Assembly (NCBI RefSeq): GCF_000004075.3
Contig: NC_026658.2
Coordinates: 23,610,075-23,674,074, forward strand
Length of the DNA: 64,000 nt
Direction: 5' to 3'
Source of the DNA: Cucumis sativus
Lineage: Eukaryota; Streptophyta; Magnoliopsida; Cucurbitales; Cucurbitaceae
The stretch's first letter is position 1, and the number at the start of each line of letters is the position of its first letter. Below, in pieces: positions 51,601-64,000 of the stretch. Made by a program: the position numbers and the translations under genes. The notes under the pieces are model-generated. The model saw only the letters and a list, made by a program, of their open reading frames with translations. It was not told the origin of the DNA and ran no database searches.

Positions 51601-53550
51601 ATTTTATTTCGTTGAAAAAAAAATTACATCATTTTTTAAAAATGGACAAAAGTACGACTTTTTTGTTTTGTATCTTTAATTTTGTTTTTCTCGGATCAAT
51701 CTCGACTGTTGATTTCGGGATTCTTTTCAAATTTTAAAAAACTCTTAGAAGGATTTATATATGTCGGTCTCTAGTGGCTTGAGTGCATCACCATTTTTGC
51801 AATTATGAATATGTTGGTTTTAAAATTTGCATCCCAAAATTTTGCATGATTGTCGTTAACATATAATGATGTGTCTTACTTTCTTTATTATATTTATTTA
51901 CTACTTTATATTTTAGAATTGGTGGTTGAGCTTTTTGATTGGTTGTTATGGTATCCCATCAATCTTTTGGAGTAGATTTTGTTACGATTATGGAATATGT
52001 GGTTGTGTGCGTGGTGATTGATAGAACGATGAGTGGTAAGTATTCCATATGCAATTTTGAGAACTAATGTGTGATTATACAACATTCTAATTAAACATAA
52101 AATATCGATCAACTATTCAATAATGTATGAAGCTAAGATTGCAAGTGGTCATTGATTAAGAGGAAGTGATCTTGTTAATGTTACGATAATTGTTATTATA
52201 CAATTTAGTTCTGATTGTTGAGTCAGTCCATGGTCAACACGTTGATTCATGTTGTTGTACTCTCAATCATGACATTGTAACAATCAATTTCTACTATAGC
52301 AATATAATCTCTTATCATGGATAAACCCTCAGATGTGTAGAGGTTTGTCATCAAATTGAGTTACTAAAATTTGATGTGTTTTTTGTACTTATGTTTCTAT
52401 GTGCTTATGTAATTGTTATTTTTGTTATTAACTCCCAACATAATAAAGAGTACAACAATAACTAAGTTGTGTGTTGTCTCGTTATAAACTTTATAATACA
52501 AATTATGTTCATCTTTGGTCTCTAATTGTATTCATATTTTTGGTTTTATCCATTTTATGGTTTTCATAGCAATTGTGGTTCTTTTTTCCCATCATCATTC
52601 GTATTGTCGTCTTCATATATTTATAGAGTTAAGTGAATAAAGGTTTAACCAATTTTTCCATCAAGTTTAACCCAATGTCCATCGTCACTTCATTATTTTT
52701 ACTTTAGAAAATTGTTTGAGAAAAAAAGATATATTCATTAGGTTTATATATATATATACACACAGTACACCTCTAGCTATATATAATTATTCATACTCAT
52801 AAATAGATAGATGAATGATGGAAAAGGACTTTAGCAGTAATTGAATATAGTGCATTTATTATGTGCATGAAAAAAAGGACGTTGTTAGTAATTGAATCAT
52901 AACTAATTGTGTGAAAATAATTAGTATGTTTCCCGTATATTTATTCCAAAACAAGAGGGTAATTGATACTTTATAACGTATATCTTAATAAGTTGATATT
53001 TGAATTAATAAATAATTTATAATTATAGTGAATTCACTTTTTTTCTTAGTTAAACAGATTAAGTTAGATGCACCCAATTTTTACGAGACAAGAACAATAA
53101 ATTAGTATATTTAAGAGAAGAGAGCTCGTGTACAAGCAAAGATAAATTCCAATACTTAAATCAGAAGCATGAAATAATAAGGGAGTATTTGATATTTGGT
53201 TATTTATAAGTTTTGTGTCGTTCCTATTCCTAGTTTAAGTATGGTTTGTGATTGAGTTGGTGGTGCGTGAAATTGTTGGGAGTCGAAACCAAGCAAGCCA
53301 ATGCCGTTGTTAGGGGTTGAACATACTGTATATATATTGGGCTTTTGGGCTTTTAGACCCCGTTGTTTTATTGCATTTTTAGTATTGTATCACAAAAAGG
53401 CATATAGAGAGAAAATGAGAGCAAAAATGTTTGATGGTGCAACTAAAATCAGATAGAATTTAGTTACTCAAAAAAGAAAAAAAGAAAAAAGAGCAGCAAA
53501 ATCGAGAAAGAAGTAGTTTGAGGAAAATGATGGAAGAAGGGAATGGATTG
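45664..53550. other. Long AT-rich gene desert (left part)
   Basis: About 8 kb after the TAT promoter with no supported gene. It contains low-complexity A/T DNA, a 34-bp tandem duplication, a small GC-richer patch near 49.0-49.14 kb and a MITE-like AT-rich stretch near 49.65-49.97 kb. A cysteine-rich 72-codon frame (50002-50220) is probably chance. Confidence 0.55.
48807..48874. repeat. Tandem duplication, 34 bp x2
   Basis: The unit starting agtagatagaaatatgcttc is repeated at once (48807-48840 and 48841-48874) with a single difference. Confidence 0.9.
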
Positions 53551-53780
53551 GGCCTTGGGCTGCGGAATTCAGATGAAAGGCCCAGTGTTCTTTCACCTTA
53601 TCAAATTAATAAAACAAAAGAGAGAGAGTGTGTGTGTCTGTCTGAGCTGTGACGCTATAAATCGGAGGGCGGCGCGGGTGACTTCACCTTGTCGTCACGC
53701 GCTTTTCCGCAATCCCATGCTAATCTCTCGATCCACGCGCCTCCCTTTTTTTTTCTTTTTTTAAAATTTTAATTTCTAAG
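53551..53780 (+). promoter_or_regulatory. Candidate isolated core promoter / transcript start
   Basis: A GC-rich island (GGAGGGCGGCGCGGGTGAC) follows a good TATA-like CTATAAATC (53655-53663), with GA and GT microsatellite sequence just upstream and a T/C-rich stretch downstream. No ORF of note follows. It may start a non-coding RNA or be a distal element of CUC2. Positional inference only. Confidence 0.25.
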
Positions 53781-54431
53781 CACACGCATTTCTCGTTTCC
53801 CTATGTTTTTCTTTTCTTTTTTATTTTTGTTTATTCGCTTACTCTAAAGTCAACTTCACCACCCGGAATACACCAACCCGGTTCGGTATGTCCGGTCCAT
53901 ATTTCTCTTCCTCTGCTTTGGGATGTAGCTTCCTTCCTGTTTCTCGGCTTCTCATATATATTTCCTACTTGCTTCTCCCTTCTTAATTAACTTCCTTTTC
54001 TCTCCACACTTGAGAGTTGAGTCTTTCAACCAACCTGCTCTGTGTCCAAGCTTACATAAGATTAACTACTCTACAACTATAAGATTATATGTCCATTATG
54101 AGATAACTTAAATCATCTTCTCTCAAGGGATGGTTTTTTTCTTTTTTTCTTCTTCTAATGAAATATATTTAGAGTTGGGGTTGCATTAACGTTAAATACA
54201 TTTATGTTTGGTTATAAAATAACGAAAAGGATTTAACTCATTTGGTGAAAAAGGTGGTGAAGATGGGGGGTAAAAAGGGGAAGATATAAAGTGGTTTTTT
54301 TCTTCCCCCTTTTTCTTTTGTTACTTTTTTGGGTAAATTATTGGGGGAGAGGTTAAAAGAAAACAATTTTATTTAATTTTAACGAGGAAATAGAGAGAGA
54401 AAATATAATAAAAAGAAAAGAAAAGTGTAAT

Positions 54432-54437
<6 letters not shown>

Positions 54438-54464
<27 letters not shown>
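54438..54464. repeat. (GA)n microsatellite
   Basis: About 13 uninterrupted GA units about 3 kb upstream of CUC2. Confidence 0.9.
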
Positions 54465-54468
<4 letters not shown>

Positions 54469-55200
54469 AAGCATGATTTGATGTAAAGGCTGTTTAGAGT
54501 GTGGTCTCAAAATGCGAGCATGATGTGTCAAAATCTCATTGCATCAATCTCTCCCTCTACTTCTTTTTGATGCTGATGTATTGAATGGACGGATGGATGG
54601 GATTGATGACTGTATTTTCCCTTTTCTCTTTTCTTCTTTTCTTCTTTTCTTATTTGGTAATAAATCTTTTCTCAATCTTCTTTTAAATCTCTTTAATCAC
54701 ATCATTCTCTTTGTTTTCTCCCCTTTCCAAATAAATACAAATTACCATATTCATTTACTTTACACCTTCATATCACTCCCATTGTTTCTAAACTGTGCAT
54801 CCATCCATCAGAATTAGTTTTTAAGTTCCATAAGAGTTATCTCTTTAATCACATCAAATGTTTGATAAGAGTCTAAAAACTCCATTATTACAATTTCCAT
54901 AGTTACATACTCGATTTTATTATATAAAAACATCATTCTATTATGTTATGGGAACCCAAATTGTTAAACACTTTAATTTACTATTTCATTTGTACAAATT
55001 CCAAAGCCCCTCTGAATTGTTAACCATTTACTTCTCTACTAATAATACAAGTACACAGCCCAAATGTGTATGGGGTAAGAAAGTAAAGAGAAGAAAAGTA
55101 TAATCAACCTATACTTTTTCACATCACACTTTTACCCTTCTTTCGCATTTTTATTTACTTTTACAATGGTAAACAATTTAGAGACCTAAATATTGTTTAG

Positions 55201-55377
<177 letters not shown>

Positions 55378-57188
55378 GAAAAAGAAAAAAGAGAAGAGTT
55401 TTGGGAGAGAAAGTGTAATAAGAAATAGGGTGTGGGGGTGAAAGGGAAAGGTTGGAATAAATGGAATATTTTGGATAATGATGGGTTTCTGTTAACCTCA
55501 GAGAGGTTCCTATTTTTGTTATGACAATTGAAAATGATGGCCAAATCCCATTTTCAATTCTTATTTCATATTATTATTATCATTATTATTGTTATATTCA
55601 CTAACCCATTTATATTTTCATTTTATTCTGTACCCTAAATTCAAATTTGATTCTAGTGAGATCATGACAATATATATAGTCTAATAACATCCTACAATGT
55701 TTTAGGTTTGTGAATTCAAAAAAGAAAAACACGGTTTTAAGACTAAAAAAAATTGACACGAAGTTTAATGTTTTAGAATCTTATTTGACATTTTTTTAAA
55801 CTCTATGAATCTATCAAACATAAAATGAAAATTCATGAACTAATAATATATACAATAACTCTTCTAATTTAATCTTATTAATTACAATTGTTTAACAGAA
55901 AAACATAAAAGGCATCCTTCTTATAGCTAATACACTTTGAGCAAAAACACACAACACAGCTAAATTATCTAATGGCCATTGGAAACTGAAGAGTTTGGAC
56001 TATGATCCATATAAAAACAATCAACCATTCTTCCATCAAGAACAACTTCGTGTAGGAAGGTATATAAATAGAAATAATATTATAAACTATTTATATATAA
56101 GAGTATGAAATGAGAAGAAAAAAGAGAGAAGAGAAAAAAACACATGACATTTTGGGAATGAGGAGAGAGAAGAAAGGAAAGCTATAGAGTGGTCAGGAAA
56201 TACAATGATGATAATGTCGAAAGCTATTTTGTAATGTTATTGTTATATATAATTAAATTGTGATATTTTGTAGAAATTAAAACACAAAGAAAGAGAGAAA
56301 GAGAGAGGGAAATTATGAAATTGCAAAGGAATCCATAAAAGGGAGAGGCTAATATTGTACATACCCTTCCTTCACTTCCCATCTATCCTTCTTTAAATCA
56401 AAAGAAGAAGCAAACAAACAAAAACAGAGAATATGAGAAAATAATATAAATAATTATAATTATAATTATAAATGAAAGAAAAATAAAGTTTATATAAATA
56501 AATTATTAAATGCTTTCACTGTACTGACAGGAAGAGATTTGGAAACAGCTTTATTGATACAATACTGAAAATGAACCTCATCTTTTATCTCTCCTTTTTT
56601 TCTTCTTCTTTTAAACAAAAGTATATATTCCAACAAATTATTATTTGAGGGAGAAATAATATTTTAAATCACAATTTTAAGGAATTTATCAAACCATTAT
56701 TCAAACTTATTTCATATTGTTTCCTTAACAATAAATACACACTTCAATAAACCAAAACAACCTATTGTCATTACAATTACAGCATCATGCTCCATCATAA
56801 CCCTAAACTACCATGCATAGGTCAATAGGTTAATACTCCAAATTTGCTCTTCCTATTAAATCAAATAGCCCGCATGACTAATTTAGGAGGCACCCAATAA
56901 TAAAATTAAACACACCAGTAATTTACTTCATCTTCCATTGAAACAATTTCAAAGAACTAAAAACAGTATAACAACAACATCACATTAACATACCAAACCC
57001 TTGTAATTTTCAGTTTTAAAATTATTTCAAAGCCTGTTTTTGTGTGTGTGTGTTTTTTTAAATCTTTCTAACAATAATTTTCGTATTTGAAAACAATCGT
57101 CCGTTGTTTCATTTCAAGGTTTCTAGTTCCAAACAAAACCCATTTATGGAATTTCAAATCAAAATATTTTAGAAAAAAGAAAAAGGGT

Positions 57189-57211
57189 TGTATATATATA
57201 TATATATATAT
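57189..57211. repeat. (TA)n tract near the CUC2 promoter
   Basis: About 11 TA units roughly 245 bp upstream of the CUC2 ATG. It could also serve as a TATA region, which would put the start of the CT-rich leader at about 57240. Confidence 0.7.
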
Positions 57212-57453
57212 TGAGTGTAATGAAGTTCTGTTTCATTTGATTTTGTTCACTGACATAGGAATACCTGCACACTTTTTTCTCTTCACGCACGCACGCATTC
57301 TGAAATTTTACACAAACCCCCACTCCTCTCTCCTTTCTCTCTCTAACTCATTTTACATACACACAAACACTTCCCTTTTCTTTCTTCAAATAAATTCATC
57401 TTTCCCATCCGGGTTTTCATTTCATTTCTCTCTACTCCCCCTTTCTCTCCATA

Positions 57454-59720
57454 ATGGATGTTTCCTCCTTTTCTCACTATGACTCCGCCGCCTCCGACAA
57501 CTCCAACCACCACCTTCCCCCTGGCTTCCGCTTCCATCCCACCGATGAGGAACTCATCACTTACTACCTTCTCAAGAAGGTTCTTGATACTAATTTCACT
57601 GGTCGCGCCATTGCTGAAGTTGACCTCAACAAGTGCGAGCCTTGGGAGCTTCCTGGTATATTTACTCCCTTTTAATCACTTTTCTCATCTTTTTTTATAT
57701 TATTATTATTTGAATTTTTAATGACTTCCCAATCACTGATTTCCATACTTTTCAAATTGATATTATTTGAACGTTTTAATCTATTTCCAAATAATACCAA
57801 CAATATTTATATCTATGTGTGTTTTTTCTCCACTTAGAAGAAGTCCCAACTTCTGTTGATTAACTATGTTGATATCTCAGTTTTTTACATTAACAAACTT
57901 AATTAGCAAAAAAACTGAAGTCTTTAAAGTTTTTGGATTGCATATATACAAACTCATTTGTTTCAGAAGAGCATAGCTTAGTCGCCACAATGAAATTTAA
58001 CAGAAAATAAATCTAATTCATGTGATTTTATTCTCTTTTAAGTTTAATTACTAACATTTTTTGATCCAGAGTAACTTAATGTTCTTATACAGTTAGGAAG
58101 AAGATTAGAAATGTTGATTATTAAAGCTTTTGAATCTAATCGTGATGATTAACACAATGACACAGAGAAAGCAAAGATGGGTGAAAAGGAGTGGTATTTC
58201 TTCAGCTTAAGAGATCGAAAGTATCCGACGGGTCTGCGAACGAATCGAGCGACGGAGGCTGGGTACTGGAAGGCGACGGGGAAAGATAGGGAAATATACA
58301 GTGTGAAAACATGTTCATTGGTAGGGATGAAGAAGACGTTAGTGTTTTATAGAGGAAGAGCACCAAAAGGGGAAAAAAGCAATTGGGTTATGCATGAATA
58401 TCGACTTGAAGGCAAATTTGCTTATCATTACCTCTCTGGATCTTCAAAGGTACTTTATTTTTCTTTATTCCAAACCCTAATCAACCAAACATCTCATGCA
58501 TACTTCCATTCAATTTTTTTGTTGGTGAAAATTAGGGTTTGGTATAGTGATCAGAGGATAAAGGATGTTGGTATGATTTTTTACCATTAGTTTAAGATTG
58601 TGATATGTATAATTTTGATTTTGATGATTGGTTATTGGAAGATAGTTTTTTTAATAACTTTTTTTATAAAGTATATCTAATGATCAGTTATTAAAGTGAT
58701 TATTGGTTGTGTGTTTAGTTTTTTTCTTTCTTAAGAGACTTCTAAAATAATTGAAATGGATTGAAGGTTTGATTTTTACCCTTCAAATTTTCGAAATGAA
58801 CATGTGTTTTCTTATTATTAAAATTTATTTTTTATTGGTCATTTGTATCATAATTATGTCGAATGTCTTGTCACAGCTACTTAGAGATTGATAATAAACA
58901 AACAAATAATGTGAGGGGACACTATCCCTTTATAGATTAGAATATATATATTGAGATAAGAATGGAGTAAATATATCTTAAACTTAGATTATAAATAATC
59001 TAATCTCTAACATCTCTTTTTTTATGTTAAATCAAATTCATAATATGTTAGTGTGAGTTTAGCTCATTAGTTCTTAAAAAGTTGGGATTTTTGGAAATGA
59101 TATTTATGTATGGATGCAATTACCAGGATGAGTGGGTAATTTCGAGGGTGTTTCAAAAGAGTGGCTCCGGTTGCGGCGGAGCCACCTCCAGCAACGGCGG
59201 AAGTTCAAAGAAAGCGCGGTTCATTCCCGGTTCAATAAACGTATACCCGGAACCAAGTTCGCCGTCGTCGGTGTCTCTCCCGCCGCTTCTCGACTCATCA
59301 CTCTACTCAGCTCCGGCGACCGGCACGGCGGCGTCTGGTAACATAACCGACCGTGACAGCTGCTCGTACAATAGCCCAACGGCAAGAGAGCACGTGTCCT
59401 GTTTCTCCACCACCACCGCTGGCGGTAGCTTCAACATGCCAAATTACGATTTTGCCACTCCGTCGCCACTCCTCGCAGCCGATCCCTCTCCCCGGTTCCA
59501 CCGTAACATCGGTCTGTCGGCGTTCCCAAGTCTCCGGAGCCTGCAGGAGAATCTCCAACTCCCATTCTTCTACTCGCCGGTAAACCTGTGTTCTCCACCA
59601 GTTCCGGTGCTCAACAACGGGAACGATGTGGCTGGGTGTAGCTCCGGCGGAAATTGGGGTGTCTCCGATGAACCGAAAGTCATGAACTCCACTGAACTTG
59701 ACTGCATGTGGTCCTACTGA
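57454..59720 (+). CDS. CUC2: NAC transcription factor, CUP-SHAPED COTYLEDON 2 orthologue
   Basis: NAM/CUC-clade NAC factor that sets organ boundaries and shoot meristem formation, acting in the nucleus. Three exons, 57454-57655, 58166-58449 and 59127-59720, sum to 1080 bp, 359 residues. The NAC domain begins at [15 protein letters not shown] (about residue 21) and includes [61 protein letters not shown] and [11 protein letters not shown]. The C-terminal half is Ser-rich with the CUC2-type [14 protein letters not shown], the miR164-site peptide [22 protein letters not shown], and the terminal ELDCMWSY (compare remembered Arabidopsis CUC2 LDCIWNY). The start [10 protein letters not shown] is the first ATG after the CT-rich leader. 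Introns sit at the two positions typical of the clade. A CUC1-type paralogue is less likely because of the SLPPLLD and ending motifs. Confidence 0.95.
59389..59409 (+). promoter_or_regulatory. miR164 target site in the CUC2 coding sequence
   Basis: The 21-nt site starts AGCACGTGTCCTGTTT and ends CTCCA. It encodes EHVSCFS (about residues 250-257) and pairs with miR164 with few mismatches, the same register as in Arabidopsis CUC1/CUC2. The mRNA should therefore be cleaved by miR164, limiting boundary expression. Confidence 0.93.
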
Positions 59721-62700
59721 TCATCTGAATTTGGTAGCTGTTAATTTGTTGACTTTTTTAGTTTCTGAAAACCTCTTTGAAATTATGAACCTTCCTATCC
59801 TTATTTGCTTTCTTTCAAGTTTTTATTTTATGAATTTTAAATTGTTTCTCTTATTATTACTATCTTTTTCTTCACTTTATTTAATTCTTAAATAATTTTT
59901 CAAAGTTTTTCTTCCAAAAATATAAAAAAAAGTTTAAAAAGTGTTTGAGTAAATTTATTTGAATTTAGTAGTCGATAAATTACCTCACAAAAAACACATT
60001 CTATTGAATTGAGAACTAAGCTCTTTAGGTTTCTCAAAAGTTGGATTTGACTTTTGAAAATACTAACATTACATAAAAATGTGTTTGTTATCAGAATGCT
60101 TAACATTATTATAAAGGGTTTTGTGATCACTTTTGGATAATTTCTCTCACGAAATCTCAAACTTCTAATAATGGTATAGCCATTTTTCTTTTAATTTGAA
60201 ATTTAAATTATCCCTTATATATTTGGGTTATTCTATATGAGAGAGAATAAGGGAGAACATAAATATATTTTCATAAAGTGAATAAATAGGATGTGCAGCC
60301 ATTTTCCATGAAAATATGAGTCCAAACATTTCAATAGTCTACCAACTTGCTTACTAACTTATCCATGGAAATTTAGATTGCAATATATTGTGATGGGACA
60401 GAAGTATCATATTCTAAACTTTAGTCAAAGACAATCTAATCAAACTCTATTCTTCTCTTCTTAATGGTTTGCATTCAATGATTAAGTTTGCTCTCTCAAT
60501 TGTCTATATGTATTAAAGGTCGGTTTAATTAAATAGCTCAAAAGTAATTTCAAACAAACTATAATGGTCAATATTTTGTGTTCGTTGATGAATATTAATG
60601 AAATAGTTTATTATAGGTTAAAATTAACTAAAGCTAGCCAAAATCGACCATTATTAAGAAAAAGTAATCATTTATATTAGCGCAAGAGAATGCTATATTA
60701 GATAGCCACTAATTTATTAGCGATAGAAACTTAATACAACTTTAAAATGTAAAACTATAATATAACTCAGTTTATTAGTAATAGAAATTTGATATAATGT
60801 TTGAAAATAAGTCTATAATAATATATTTTAGCAAAATAAATACGTTACATTTTAGTATTCAACAATAATATACAACTTAAAAAAACGCTATTAAAAATCT
60901 TTACTTTGGATAGTATAACATTTCAAGACCTTTGATTTAAAATGTTTAATATGGTTTTCTTTTTCATTTCCATTAGTTACCGTATATGTTATTCACAACA
61001 TTGTATAGTAATAGGAAAAAGTTTCATGAATAAAGATTGGAAGAAGAATGGCAAAAGTTGGGGAATAATGATGCTGATCAATATAGATGATGAGGGCAAA
61101 ATGGGTTTGTTTGTATTTGTTAAAGAAGTAGCGAAAAATCCAATTTTTATTGTGAGGATCAAAATTTGAAAGTGACTGTTCATGGTGATATGTGTATATG
61201 TGGGGGGTAGTCTTTTTTATTTTAATGAAAATAATTAGAAAACTTGATTTAGGGTTTGTAAATAAGAGAAATATATATTCTGTATTTGTAGAAAAAAATG
61301 GTTGTTTCTATTTTTCTTTTATCTTGTCTTTTTGTTCATCATTTATTAAAATCTTCAATTGTTCTCTATCTTCAGAAGTTACCTTCCTGCTCCTTCTGTC
61401 AAACTTTTCAGTTTTCACTTTCTTTTTTCCTTTTCAAATTTTCCTCTTTTTCCTTTTCTCTTTTTCTTTTTCAGTAATAAATATGCAATCTTTGTATGTT
61501 TCTGTTGGATATTACTTTTTGTTTCCATCATTTATGGATATTAAGAACATTAATTACAGTTCTTATCAGTGTAAGTATGTATGATGGTAATCAACTTCAA
61601 AGCACAGATTTTTGTTTGTGCATAATGCTATTTTGCTTAGGTAATGGAAGGAATGAGATTACAAAATTAGCTATATCTCATTGTCTACTACTCTACTTCT
61701 ATGACAACTGAAGGAGTACATACCAAAAACATAACGAGAACAAGATTCATTTATAGTAATATTGGTCGTTGAGTGATCTAATCACTATCAAAGTTAGTCA
61801 TCGATAGTCGTTAGAATTAGTCACTTGTAATCATCATAAAGAACAGTTCAGGAAGTTAATCGTCGGTGAAGGTGAAAGGAGATAGAAAAAAGCTTAATTG
61901 TGCATAGTAGAAGCAAAGATGTTGTATCTAAATTAGACTATAAAGTAGAGGGGCATGATATTTCCTAAATATTATTGCAAATATATGCTTGTACTTTGTG
62001 TTTTGAATTGTAAAAAGTACAATAATAGAGACACCATTTAATTGGGCAGTTGAATTAGGTAAGAAAAAGAATACATAACAATAATAATATTGTGAGAAGT
62101 TCACTCACATGGATATTGGTTTTAGGTTCACCTGTTGATGTGTTGAATAGGCTTTTTAGACCTTCATAAAAAAGCCTACTATACTTAAACTTGGAGTACC
62201 TCTATTCCCCACTTCTCTTTATACATCTTTTTCTATCTTTTTTAAGATATCCATATCTTACTTTCTTTTTCATTAAAATATATATAAAATATATGTTAGA
62301 AAATGACCGATGGACTTAAAGCTTATAACCAAATTCAAAGATCCACTTAACATAGACATTAATGTTGTTACATTTAGAAGAGTCAAAAGGATACAAATAT
62401 CCAAAAAGATTAAATAAGAGATTAAAGTGTGTTGATGGTGATAGCATAACTCTGTCATGTAATTACATGAGTGTGCTATCCCCATTTGTTTGATTACTTT
62501 ACCTTCAATTTCTCTTCTTTCTCTTTATCTCTTTGATCCTTCTCATCAAATTGTCGCCCCGATCAGCCGTAATTGGTTTCAAAATAGTGTTCGTCATTCC
62601 ATAACAATTTCTTTTTAACATCTTGATTACAACAATATCAATGTTAATGAATATTTCAGAGAAAACTATCCAGAATAAAAAGTGAAAAACTATAGTATTT

Positions 62701-64000
62701 ATGTTATATTTACACCAGTCACATTTTAATTTGATTTTTATTTTTTTGAATTATTCTATATGTTAATGTCGAAAATGTGAAATTACATGGAGATTTTGAA
62801 AATTTATTGCGGTGATCTATACCCTAAATGGTACTATATAATATAGTGAGGTTGTACCATCCAAATGGAAATGGTTACATGTCCATTTGGGTAAGAACAC
62901 CATTGTCCTTTCCATTTCAATCACAAATAATAATTTCCCTTCTTTACCTTTTTTTTTCTCCTTTTCACAATAAATGACTTTGAAAAAAAAATTCCTACCC
63001 AAATTCAACTTACTCTTAGTTTTATAACTCTTCACTGTTTGATTTTATATTTTCATCCTTGGTTTTGGTTTGACTTTAGTATATATATATATATTTTTTC
63101 ACTCTTTTTTTAGATGACATAAAAGTAGAAGAATCGAATACTTAACTTTAAGTTAATGATACATGTTTTATTTTAGCTGAGTTATGCTCTTGAAGTTGAA
63201 GATAGTTTGTAAAAATTGAAGTTGAAGATAGTTGATTTGATCTGCAATTACCGGTTTAAATTTGTAAAATTCCATTTAATAACTATTTCACTTTGGTTGC
63301 ACTAACCCAACTTTCACCCAAATTTTTTTTAATGTTTTTTTGTTATTTAATTTTTACTTGTGTTTTAAAAAGTGAAGCTAAAGTTGAAAACTATATATAA
63401 AAAAAAAAAAAAAAACAATTTTCAAAACCCTATTAATACTTTTAAATTTTGTTGGAGAGAATCATAATACAAAAAATGGAAAGAAAAAAAAAAGATAAAC
63501 ATAAACTTTTTTATAATAAAACAAACTAAAAATGAAAAGGTTACCAAATTGGAATTTCATTTCAGTCTAAATTGAGTCCATAAAGTTTTAACTAATCTTA
63601 GATTTAGTGATTTAAAGTAAAATTTTATCATTTAAATTATTATGCAATGAAAGACGCGAAGCAAATATAATTTTCAAACGTTGCTCCGATGCGAGAGTCG
63701 TATCAAATCTATCACAAAACTCAGCTTACATTCAACTCAAACCCAGGTTAACTATTAATTTACAAAAATCAGAAAATAACTCAACGGTTAATACATACTC
63801 TGAACCGATAGGTTACAAATTAACAAACATTTACTATTAATTCAAAATTAACATTAATTAATTAAGTACTCAATGTAACTTATAGTAAATCTGATATGAG
63901 AAAGAACTTTCCATGGGCTATGACGTACAACAATTGCTCGAGAATTTAGTCCAAGCAAAGGAAAATGGAGAATAAGAGAATAGGCAAACTATAGAACTTG
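59721..64000. other. 3' flank of CUC2 and AT-rich DNA, no gene seen
   Basis: After a probable 3' UTR the sequence is low-complexity A/T with scattered short ORFs that lack domains or partners. There are a few short TA runs (about 63078-63097) and an A tract (about 63400-63415). No repeat array or element was recognised. Confidence 0.55.

Noticed and set aside
53925-53945. gggatgtagcttcc, reminiscent of a tRNA 5' end
   Set aside because: No anticodon or T-arm follows; cloverleaf not possible.
58450-59126. Extra frames inside the CUC2 introns
   Set aside because: Read-through of intron sequence; the spliced frame is fully accounted for.
59307-59558. Antisense frame over the CUC2 third exon
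   Set aside because: Shadow of the GC-rich CUC2 coding exon.

Overview
This is a strongly AT-rich stretch of plant nuclear DNA, almost certainly from a eudicot. The genes have short exons and GT-AG introns, and they are plant-specific or plant-type families: a NAM/CUC NAC factor with a miR164 site, a group E bZIP, a RABA1 GTPase, the SUMO ligase HPY2/MMS21 and a PMEI-domain protein. Several proteins look cucurbit-like to me, but I cannot prove the family without a search. I found no bacterial, organellar or viral gene set and no CRISPR array. I recognised no tRNA or rRNA gene, though I did not scan for them systematically.

Layout, left to right. 0-1.5 kb: 5' part of a bZIP34/61-type gene on the minus strand, cut by the window edge. 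1.5-10.6 kb: gene-poor AT-rich DNA with a purine microsatellite, a block of diverged tandem repeats (7.6-9.1 kb) and a GC-elevated island (9.2-9.9 kb). 10.6-30.2 kb: a compact gene cluster holding RABA1f-like (+), then on the minus strand a RING-H2 E3 ligase, a REXO4-type exonuclease, an ERL1-type exonuclease and the SUMO ligase HPY2. A worn Copia-like LTR relic lies between the last two. 30.3-33 kb: a four-copy ~130-150 bp tandem repeat with an inverted partial copy, and a possible non-coding exon. 33.4-33.9 kb: an intronless PMEI-domain gene (+). 36.5-38.5 kb: a possible HDAC-like fragment, a G-quadruplex motif and an OB-fold protein gene (-). 39.7-45.7 kb: two adjacent, unrelated PLP aminotransferase genes (both -), a fold-type IV D-amino-acid/ADC-lyase type and a fold-type I tyrosine aminotransferase type. 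45.7-57.4 kb: a large gene desert with several microsatellites, including one of about 170 bp. 57.45-59.72 kb: a CUC2 orthologue (+). 59.7-64 kb: no gene seen.

The genes do not form a pathway. What links them is ancestry. From memory, the order RABA1 - RING - REX4-like - ERL1 - HPY2 - CUC matches Arabidopsis At3g15060-At3g15170, while TAT next to CUC2 matches At5g53950-At5g53970. The window therefore looks like a less fractionated version of an ancestral block. All exon joins given below were checked by hand for frame and splice dinucleotides, and every complete gene sums to an intact reading frame. I see no convincing new biological system. The best leads are the inverted tandem repeat array, the GA/TA tract upstream of CUC2, the GC-AG intron in ERL1 and the paired exonuclease and aminotransferase genes.
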